Positions 1 to 5,586 of a DNA stretch of 5,586 bases are shown here, piece after piece. The notes under the pieces are model-generated. The model made no database searches. It saw only the letters and a list, made by a program, of their open reading frames with translations, and was not told where the DNA came from. The DNA is from Candidatus Thalassarchaeaceae archaeon (lineage in GTDB: Archaea > Thermoplasmatota > Poseidoniia > Poseidoniales > Thalassarchaeaceae), in assembly GCA_029250425.1 (NCBI GenBank), contig JAQXFF010000093.1, positions 1 to 5,586 on the forward strand, read 5' to 3'. Both the position numbers and the translations under genes were made by a program. Numbering within the stretch: position 1 is the stretch's first letter; each line of letters starts with the position of its first letter.

Positions 1-3000
1 AAACTCCTCTATGGTTTGGCCATTGATGCCCACCATTGGGGCTGGATCAATACACCGCAACTGGGTGGTTCTTTGATTGCACTTGTCGGCGTCAACATAC
101 TGGTAGGTTATCGCCACAAGCACGACGCCATCATGGCTCAAGCCACCTTGGTTTCTCTTGCATTGGCCTCAGCGGCAGGTTCTGTAGGTGGGGAATTGGG
201 CGTTGCTGCCATGATTATGCTAGCCACAATGCTCCTACATGGTTTGGCCTATCATCGACAAAGTGGTAATTTGGCCTCACTCGGAATTGCTGCTAGCCAC
301 CTTTGGATTGGCCTTCATGCCATTCAATCAGAACCACTCAATATTGGAGCGCTTGAAATTTTACCTCTGACCGACCCGATGCCTTTGTTCCTCCTTGCTT
401 TAGCCGTTACTTGCATCAATGGTTCAATGGCAGCTCGGTTCTCGCATGCAGATAATTGGTTCAGCAAGGGAATCGCGATTAGTGGACTTGGCAAACCCGG
501 CTTGTGGGGTGTTTCGGTTGGCCTCGGCATGATTGGGGCCCTACTGCTATTGGCCAGTGGTCGAGATGCAACGGGTTACTCACTGGGGATATTGGTATCT
601 CTACTCGCTGTATATGGAGGCTCTTATCTTGTGGTTCGAGGAGTTGATGCGATGGAGGTTCTGAAACCGTTGCTCACATCATTGCCAGTTCTGTTGGTTA
701 TCCTTATCGGTCTTGAAGTGGATTTCATTGGAACAACTCCTATATCTGGATACGAAGCTTTTGCTGTACTCTCGGCAATTGTCACGATTGCAATGCTCCT
801 TCAGCACCAATCCAATGTTACTGATCGCGTACTGTGGTTGGGTAGTTTAGTCCTCATTCTATTACTGACTATCCTCATTCCTGCAGAATCAGCATCCGAA
901 GGTGGTGACGAAGGTTTCTATCTCCTCATCGGGCTCACTGTGGTTCATTTGGCCACTGGAGTATTGGCGTTAAAGCGAGTTTCCCCTAGTATTGCAGGCG
1001 CCACAGTTCTAGCACCGTGGTTGTGGATGTTTGTTCACGCGTTATGGACTTCTTCATTGGAATCATTCTCTGAGGCAAGGGATATTGATGTCGATTTACT
1101 CATTGTTCTTGAACCAAAATATATCGCCTTGTACCTCACAATCGCGGCATTGATTCAATACCCAATTAACATCAAATTGGGCGATACTGGAGTGAATCTT
1201 GCAGGCAGATTGATTGGTGCAACAGAATTGAGTTCGCGACTACGTGATTCTGGTTTGATGAGGTTGTGGAATCTTGGGCTACTCTCAGGGTTGGCAGTAT
1301 GGCTAATGTTTGTTGATGGTAGAGACGATATCGGTTGGTATACGCTGCTTGGTATTGCATCACTGGTAATCGTTCACATTGTTGCTGAGGTCCAAGGAAA
1401 ACACCAAGGAAATCCGCGTACTATTCTACTATGCCTCGCGTTGACATTTGCAGTATTGCAATGGAATTTCGGGGCCGATGCCTTCTGGATGCTCTTACTG
1501 ACTGGGGCATCGGTTGCAATTTTATTGTCAAGAGGTGGTGATGGAGCACCTTCTCAATTACTGAGTTTGACAATGGGATTACTCACATTGCAGATTGTAT
1601 TGTTTGGATTGGATCACAATCGTCCATTCTTGTTGCTTGATTCTGTGCCATTGAGCAGAATCGAAACTGGATTTGTGATGTTAATCGCGTCGGGGAGTTT
1701 GCTTGCCATCTATCTTCCTAGAGCCAGAAAATTGGAGAAATTATTGCCACCTGCAATTTCAGTTGTCTGTTTGTTGAGCATCCAAATCTGGGCTGCTTCA
1801 GCAGATGATATGCACATGACTCAATCATTCTTAGCAATCGCCATGTTTGTTGGCTCTGCACTGTATTTGGCCGCCACCGGTGAACTACGAATGGAACTCA
1901 AACAAGTTGGGAAACGTGATGCGAGGCTTGCTGAAATACGACATCGACAGGCCTTGGCCACCGCTCTTGAGAAAGGGCAATTATCGGATGTAACAAACGC
2001 AGTACCTAAACTGCTTACGGAAGGAACTGGAGTATCATCCGCGATGACTGTTTTAGGCAATCAAGAAAAACCCCTTGACATCCCTCAAGGGGGTAATTTG
2101 TTTCACTTTGCTGATGAAGATACTGCGGCCAAAGCAGCATCAGACAATACTGGCACTCTCGCCAAATCACTCTCTCAAGCAATCTCACGCGGGGGCATGA
2201 AGATGGCCGATGCTGAATTGTATACTCTGATTGACAAACAACGTAAGCGTCGACGTAAATCTGGTTCACAATATAATTCAGATGAGTTAGACCTGTTGAT
2301 TGGAGATATTCACCATCGTCCGATCATTGTACTTTCATTTATCGCAGTAACCACCTTTGCAGCATGTTGGGTTGCCTGGATGAATGGACAACTGAATTCA
2401 GGATTGATGCTGATGGTAAGTCTGTTCGCCCTATCACTCACATGGGTCTCACGTCAACGTGCCAAGGTCCACAATCTCCGGTTACCTGATATCAATGGGA
2501 TAGAAATGCCATTTTTCGTGACCATGGGGTCATTGGCATTGATCTATCTCGTTGGGCATTTTGGTCCGCTTGGAAGCTTATACAATCAACTGGATTTACT
2601 GGTACTCACCTTTGGTCTTCTCGGCCTTTCACTGATCTCGTTATACGGGCGTGAAGATTTACCTTGGAGAATCCCAAGTGCTGTGGAAGGCATCATCATG
2701 ATGCTATTGCTATCTCGTCTTTGCGGCGCCTTACTGTTCAATGCAGTTCCTTTCCCATTCACAGTCAATTTGCTCGATGATAAACACGGGTTCATTGATT
2801 GGCAGTTGCCATGGCTATTCCATGAAGTGGCATTATTGGGGATGGTGCTTGTTTGGGAATGGATTGAAGCCTTCCGTCGCACCAATGGAATGCCCGATCA
2901 TAGGGGGGCTGCTGGACGAGGTAGTTTCGCCCTCATGGTCGTGATGATTTCTGCGGGACCTGCGGGTGTGTTAGCAGGCATTCTATGCATGAAGCGTTCT

Positions 3001-3507
3001 TACAATTGGAAACAACCTGCTGGGGTGGCCCTTTCGGTTTACGCAATTTTGGGCGGCCTGTTTGCATTCCTTGCATGGACTGATGGCGATGATTACCGAA
3101 CCGCTCTGCAATGGGTAATATTTGCCACAGGTGTTGTGATGTTGATGGCACATGTTTACACAATATTTGCTGAAATGCCTAAATGGACTACTGCCTGGCT
3201 CTGGAATGCTCACATCATTCTCCCAGTGGGTGTCTTTGCAATCGCAGGATGGTCCCCTTGGTTGGTCGTCAGTGTCTTGGCATTGTCATTGGCTACATGG
3301 GTTGGTGGAATCTTGCAACTTCGTCGTGGAATGCGTGTAATGGGGGCATTGGATCTTGTCCTATCTTTATGCCTTGGATTACTGATTCTACAGGACCAAA
3401 TTCTGGAACCCAGCATGCTATTACTCATGCTTGTTGCACTTGGAATTGAATTGGGTATTGTCGCTTGGCTAGGTACTCGTCACGACATGCAATTGGCTCA
3501 GGATTGA
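1..3507 (+). CDS. Giant polytopic membrane protein of unknown function, 5'-truncated by the window edge
   Basis: I do not recognise a named family. The frame is open from base 1 to the TGA at 3505-3507, giving 1168 residues, numbered here from codon 1-3. A TTG at 16 could be read as a start, but the first residues (KLLYG) look like the end of a helix, followed by an outside-type loop and then a helix ending in basic residues. The true start is therefore probably upstream. By eye there are about 34 hydrophobic helices: some 21 before residue 625 and 13 after 773. Loops alternate clearly. One side is basic (for example YRHKHD, SRQRAK, AFRRTN, QLRRG) and the other acidic (SGRDATG, EGGDEG, VDGRDD, WTDGDD). 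By the positive-inside rule the C-terminus is cytosolic. Residues 626-773 form one long hydrophilic cytosolic domain with a very basic patch (RKRRRK, 748-753). No transporter, protease or glycosyltransferase motif was seen. DUF2339-type many-helix proteins are a loose architectural comparison only. The coding call is secure; the function is unknown. Confidence 0.93.
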   Translation, partial: KLLYGLAIDAHHWGWINTPQLGGSLIALVGVNILVGYRHKHDAIMAQATLVSLALASAAGSVGGELGVAAMIMLATMLLHGLAYHRQSGNLASLGIAASHLWIGLHAIQSEPLNIGALEILPLTDPMPLFLLALAVTCINGSMAARFSHADNWFSKGIAISGLGKPGLWGVSVGLGMIGALLLLASGRDATGYSLGILVSLLAVYGGSYLVVRGVDAMEVLKPLLTSLPVLLVILIGLEVDFIGTTPISGYEAFAVLSAIVTIAMLLQHQSNVTDRVLWLGSLVLILLLTILIPAESASEGGDEGFYLLIGLTVVHLATGVLALKRVSPSIAGATVLAPWLWMFVHALWTSSLESFSEARDIDVDLLIVLEPKYIALYLTIAALIQYPINIKLGDTGVNLAGRLIGATELSSRLRDSGLMRLWNLGLLSGLAVWLMFVDGRDDIGWYTLLGIASLVIVHIVAEVQGKHQGNPRTILLCLALTFAVLQWNFGADAFWMLLLTGASVAILLSRGGDGAPSQLLSLTMGLLTLQIVLFGLDHNRPFLLLDSVPLSRIETGFVMLIASGSLLAIYLPRARKLEKLLPPAISVVCLLSIQIWAASADDMHMTQSFLAIAMFVGSALYLAATGELRMELKQVGKRDARLAEIRHRQALATALEKGQLSDVTNAVPKLLTEGTGVSSAMTVLGNQEKPLDIPQGGNLFHFADEDTAAKAASDNTGTLAKSLSQAISRGGMKMADAELYTLIDKQRKRRRKSGSQYNSDELDLLIGDIHHRPIIVLSFIAVTTFAACWVAWMNGQLNSGLMLMVSLFALSLTWVSRQRAKVHNLRLPDINGIEMPFFVTMGSLALIYLVGHFGPLGSLYNQLDLLVLTFGLLGLSLISLYGREDLPWRIPSAVEGIIMMLLLSRLCGALLFNAVPFPFTVNLLDDKHGFIDWQLPWLFHEVALLGMVLVWEWIEAFRRTNGMPDHRGAAGRGSFALMVVMISAGPAGVLAGILCMKRSYNWKQPAGVALSVYAILGGLFAFLAWTDGDDYRTALQWVIFATGVVMLMAHVYTIFAEMPKWTTAWLWNAHIILPVGVFAIAGWSPWLVVSVLALSLATWVGGILQLRRGMRVMGALDLVLSLCLGLLILQDQILEPSMLLLMLVALGIELGIVAWLGTRHDMQLAQD
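2071..2092. repeat. Perfect 8-bp inverted repeat inside the membrane-protein gene
   Basis: CCCCTTGA at 2071-2078 and TCAAGGGG at 2085-2092 are exact reverse complements separated by six bases. The element lies in the part of the gene encoding the cytosolic domain (roughly Lys-Pro-Leu-Asp-Ile-Pro-Gln-Gly). There is no T-run after it, so it does not look like an intrinsic terminator. It may be a chance result of codon choice, or an RNA hairpin in the message. Confidence 0.5.
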
Positions 3508-3512
3508 AGTGT

Positions 3513-3531
3513 CGTCCCTCTTAGAGGGACG
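3513..3531 (+). terminator. Perfect 8-bp stem-loop just after the stop codon, candidate 3'-end element
   Basis: CGTCCCTC at 3513-3520 and GAGGGACG at 3524-3531 pair perfectly across a three-base TTA loop, and a T-G wobble at 3512/3532 could add one step. The stem begins six bases after the stop codon of the membrane-protein gene. No T-run follows, so it is not a textbook intrinsic terminator, and archaeal termination often depends on T-tracts instead. A role in 3'-end formation or mRNA stability is an inference from its position. The inverted repeat itself is directly visible. Confidence 0.4.
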
Positions 3532-3540
3532 GGATAATGT
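3532..3540 (+). promoter_or_regulatory. Weak TATA-like element upstream of the FKBP-domain gene
   Basis: The A/T-rich core ATAAT at 3534-3538 is the only TATA-like stretch in the 62-bp gap. It lies about 32-36 bases before the GTG at 3570, roughly where an archaeal TATA box would sit for a very short leader or a nearly leaderless transcript. The match is poor and a BRE is not evident. The assignment depends on the organism being an archaeon. Confidence 0.2.
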
Positions 3541-3569
3541 TCAAGCAGGTCGGCTGAATAGCCTATCTT

Positions 3570-4541
3570 GTGAGCGGTTCTTGGATTTCAGATCGACCCG
3601 AGTCTGAAGAACATCCTGTCGTGCCAATCGGACTCAATGAAATGGCCGTTCCGCGAATTTCAATTCTTGCAAGTTTTGGCACCATTGGAATGCTATTACT
3701 GTCTGCAATTTGGCTCGGTTTTGCAACCCATTCATTCCTCAGCCAATTCGAAGATGCATTTGCAGCAGTTGCTGAAGAAGATATCCAAGTCGATGGGCGA
3801 TGGACATGGGAGGCCACACTTTTGTTCGATTCTTGTGATGCTAGAAATGGCGAGTGGAATTGGCCATCAAATCTCGCTGAACAAGACGATGTTTTCTGGT
3901 TCCCTGGTGAATTAGAGTGTGTCTGGGAACACCAAGGTGTTGGCGATTATGCGCATTTGGCCATTCACAATGTGGATGATGAACGTGACCTACCGTTGTC
4001 AATTGAAGTGAATCATGCTGCGATTTCAATCGATGGCGAAGGTCAGAGTGTCGTGACTTCAATCGCAGCAGGTGATGCAGTCATCATTCCGCTCCGCCTT
4101 GAAACTCTAGTTGAAGAGACTCAATTCACCATTGAAGTAGTTCATGTTTCGTTGCCTTCAGCCAAAATCAATCTGGATGTTGACATGTTCTCCGATGGCT
4201 CTGAACGAGACCGGCATGCTCGAAGTGAAAGGATGAATGTGGCTTACACGGTTTGGAATGCAGATACGAACGAACAATTAGATTCTGGTAATCTTCCTGC
4301 AACTGCTGGAGAAGATCCAATGTGCAATACAGAACCCCCCGTTCCATGGGTTTGCTACATCGAAGGCTTTGGATGGGGCCTTGTTGGACTGGATGCTGAT
4401 ATGCAGGAATCCCTCACACTCTCTGGGACAAGCCACAGAATTCTTCTCCCTCCTGATTTAGCATACGGGAATAGCGATGGACATGAATTACAAGATGCTT
4501 GGCTCCTATTTGATTTGGAATTAGAGCAATTGTTCATCTGA
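3570..4541 (+). CDS. Membrane-anchored extracytoplasmic protein with a C-terminal FKBP-type peptidyl-prolyl isomerase domain
   Basis: This 323-residue protein has a hydrophilic N-tail (1-28), one hydrophobic helix (about 30-52) preceded by Arg29, and a long acidic region after it. That layout suggests a signal anchor with the C-terminus outside the cell. Residues about 75-205 are beta-rich and may form an Ig-like sandwich; Cys89 and Cys117 could form a disulfide. Residues about 221-322 fit an FKBP domain. Against human FKBP12, Tyr226 aligns with Tyr26, Asp238 with Asp37, Ile264 with Ile56, Phe267 with Trp59, Tyr299 (in PPDLAYG) with Tyr82, and Phe314 (in LLFDLEL) with Phe99. Known FKBPs catalyse cis-trans isomerisation of peptidyl-prolyl bonds, so a role in folding secreted proteins is inferred. 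Oddities are an insert carrying Cys252 and Cys262, and an 80s loop that is shortened and lacks the usual Ile-Pro-Pro. The start is uncertain: the GTG gives the longest frame after an upstream in-frame TGA at 3555, but ATG 3642 (299 residues) still keeps the anchor. Neither has a Shine-Dalgarno sequence. Confidence 0.85.
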   Translation: MSGSWISDRPESEEHPVVPIGLNEMAVPRISILASFGTIGMLLLSAIWLGFATHSFLSQFEDAFAAVAEEDIQVDGRWTWEATLLFDSCDARNGEWNWPSNLAEQDDVFWFPGELECVWEHQGVGDYAHLAIHNVDDERDLPLSIEVNHAAISIDGEGQSVVTSIAAGDAVIIPLRLETLVEETQFTIEVVHVSLPSAKINLDVDMFSDGSERDRHARSERMNVAYTVWNADTNEQLDSGNLPATAGEDPMCNTEPPVPWVCYIEGFGWGLVGLDADMQESLTLSGTSHRILLPPDLAYGNSDGHELQDAWLLFDLELEQLFI

Positions 4542-4586
4542 ATTCATTGGGGAAAGGGCCTTGCATACGCACCCCCTGCTCGCATC

Positions 4587-5586
4587 ATGGCGGACATCAA
4601 ACCAGTGGTGATGGTTCCTGATGATAATGCACGAGCTTATGCCAATTCTAGTGCGCCCACACGTGAGGAAAAGGATGGGCCTGCCCTACACGCAACCGAT
4701 GAAATGCGTCGATTGGCCACACCATGGACTGTTGCAATCGCACGGGCACAACTCCTTGCATCATGTGAAATCCCTGAAGGAGTAATCCTAGATCCTGCCT
4801 GTGGTAGTGCGACACAACTTGCTGCTCTTTGTTCTGCCTTGAAAAAGCCTGGTTTGGGTGTTGAGTTGTCCGGTGCTGCTGCACCTTTGGCTGCGATTAA
4901 CCTAGAACGCTGTTCAATATGGGCAGGGGGGAACTGGGGTCAATCAAGTCGGGTGTTGTGGGGAGATGGTACCGTCGCAGAATCGATTTTGGAAACATAT
5001 CACCAAAATATCGGAGTCACATCTCCAATTGCATTACTGCACATCGATCCTGCCAGGCCGCAAGATGCTCAGAAACATACACTGGATGAAATGCAACCAA
5101 GACTCGATCACCTCCTTTCTTCATGGGCCCCATTTCTAGCAAAAGAGCCCGCATTGATTCTTGACTTATCGCCTCGTTTATCCGATGAACAGCGAATTCA
5201 AATTGAGAAGATTGTCGAATCGATTTGGGGTGATGTGAAAACAACATGGCAATGGATGACACAGGGTAGAGGCCGTATTGATCGACTATCACTCTGGGTC
5301 GGGCCTGTTGCTAGTTCACAACAAAATCGCTTAATTCGACTTTCAAAAACTGGTGAAATCTGTTTGTTAGAAGGTGGGCAAGAGCATTCAATTACGGATC
5401 TGAAAAAGGTTGAGATTGGTGAACATCTAACAATCGCAGATCCCTGCCTAATCTCTAGTGGTTTAGCAGAATCTTGGAAGGGGACTTGCTCACATCCTGA
5501 TTCTAGATGGGATTCCATCACAGGTCGCAGGCCTACACTTATCAGTCCTGAACGCATTCTAACGGATGTTGATAATGAACAAAGCA
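4587..5586 (+). CDS. Class I SAM-dependent methyltransferase, DPAR type with THUMP-like-family features, 3'-truncated by the window edge
   Basis: The frame is open from ATG 4587 to the window end (333 complete codons, no stop), so the C-terminus is missing. A Rossmann-type SAM-binding core is visible. Motif I is LDPACGSAT at 68-76, a motif II acidic residue is Glu93 (GVEL), a motif III acid is Asp127 (WGDGT), and motif IV is HIDPARP at 152-158. DPAR replaces the [DNS]PP[YFW] of DNA and protein amino-methyltransferases, which argues against a DNA adenine methylase. A later strand with LDLSPRLS (192-199), then GRGRIDRLSLW, then ADPCLISSGLA (284-294), follows the order seen in class I methyltransferases with a C-terminal THUMP-like domain. 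The substrate is unknown; RNA is an inference from the family resemblance. The ATG lies 45 bases after the preceding stop, in the same frame, with no Shine-Dalgarno sequence. ATG 4611 is a less likely alternative start. Methyltransferase confidence is high; subfamily confidence is moderate. Confidence 0.88.
   Translation, partial: MADIKPVVMVPDDNARAYANSSAPTREEKDGPALHATDEMRRLATPWTVAIARAQLLASCEIPEGVILDPACGSATQLAALCSALKKPGLGVELSGAAAPLAAINLERCSIWAGGNWGQSSRVLWGDGTVAESILETYHQNIGVTSPIALLHIDPARPQDAQKHTLDEMQPRLDHLLSSWAPFLAKEPALILDLSPRLSDEQRIQIEKIVESIWGDVKTTWQWMTQGRGRIDRLSLWVGPVASSQQNRLIRLSKTGEICLLEGGQEHSITDLKKVEIGEHLTIADPCLISSGLAESWKGTCSHPDSRWDSITGRRPTLISPERILTDVDNEQS

Noticed and set aside
11..269. 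ATG at 11 and the +2-frame open stretch that follows as a separate small gene
   Set aside because: It overlaps the long membrane-protein frame, which continues from before the window, and its product has no domain-like features.
2257..2274. Basic patch RKRRRK as a nuclear-type or DNA-binding signal
   Set aside because: It lies in the cytosolic loop shortly before a transmembrane helix, where positive-inside charges are expected. There is no other DNA-binding feature.
2586..2885. Minus-strand open frame of 99 codons
   Set aside because: It is antisense to the membrane-protein gene, is Ser/Arg/Pro-rich without a recognisable domain, and looks like a shadow of hydrophobic codons on the other strand.
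3552..3563. Small hairpin GGCT-GAAT-AGCC before the FKBP-gene start
   Set aside because: A stem of only four pairs is expected by chance and is not distinctive enough to call a regulatory element.
4553..4568. GAAAG followed by TTGCATAC as a BRE/TATA pair for the methyltransferase gene
   Set aside because: The TATA-like part contains G and C at key positions and sits slightly too close to ATG 4587 for a leaderless start. The match is too weak to list.
5198..5557. Minus-strand open frame of 119 codons
   Set aside because: It lies wholly within the methyltransferase gene, whose frame carries recognisable motifs. The minus-strand product has no motif and an implausible composition.
1..5586. Defence, toxin-antitoxin, mobile-element or CRISPR system
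   Set aside because: No repeat array, transposase, integrase, nuclease or toxin motif was found on either strand. The methyltransferase lacks the DNA amino-methyltransferase motif and has no restriction partner in view.

Overview
The window looks like a chromosome fragment from a marine archaeon, most plausibly Marine Group II (Poseidoniales) or a close relative. This is inferred from style, not from a marker gene. The base composition is moderate, all genes lie on one strand in a compact array, no start codon has a Shine-Dalgarno sequence, and one gene encodes a very large lineage-type membrane protein next to an acidic, anchored extracytoplasmic protein. No rRNA, tRNA, CRISPR array, insertion sequence or integrase is visible, and nothing suggests recent transfer.

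Layout, all on the + strand. (1) Bases 1-3507 hold the 3' part of a giant polytopic membrane protein gene. At least 1168 codons are present and its start lies upstream of the window. About 34 transmembrane helices are arranged as short hairpins, interrupted once by a cytosolic domain of about 148 residues. (2) A 62-bp gap (3508-3569) follows, with a perfect 8-bp stem-loop just after the stop codon and a weak TATA-like element. (3) Bases 3570-4541 encode a 323-residue protein with one N-terminal membrane anchor, an extracytoplasmic beta-rich domain and a C-terminal FKBP-type prolyl isomerase domain. (4) A 45-bp gap follows. (5) From 4587 to beyond the window edge runs a class I S-adenosylmethionine-dependent methyltransferase with a DPAR motif IV. 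It resembles the methyltransferases that carry a C-terminal THUMP-like domain and probably acts on RNA. It is open at the window end.

The three genes are close and co-oriented, but nothing shows that they share a pathway. The first two act at the cell envelope and the third should be cytosolic. The most interesting content is the hairpin-repeat architecture of the giant membrane protein, its central cytosolic domain, and the membrane-anchored outward-facing FKBP domain with an altered loop. I did not find a clear multi-gene novel system.
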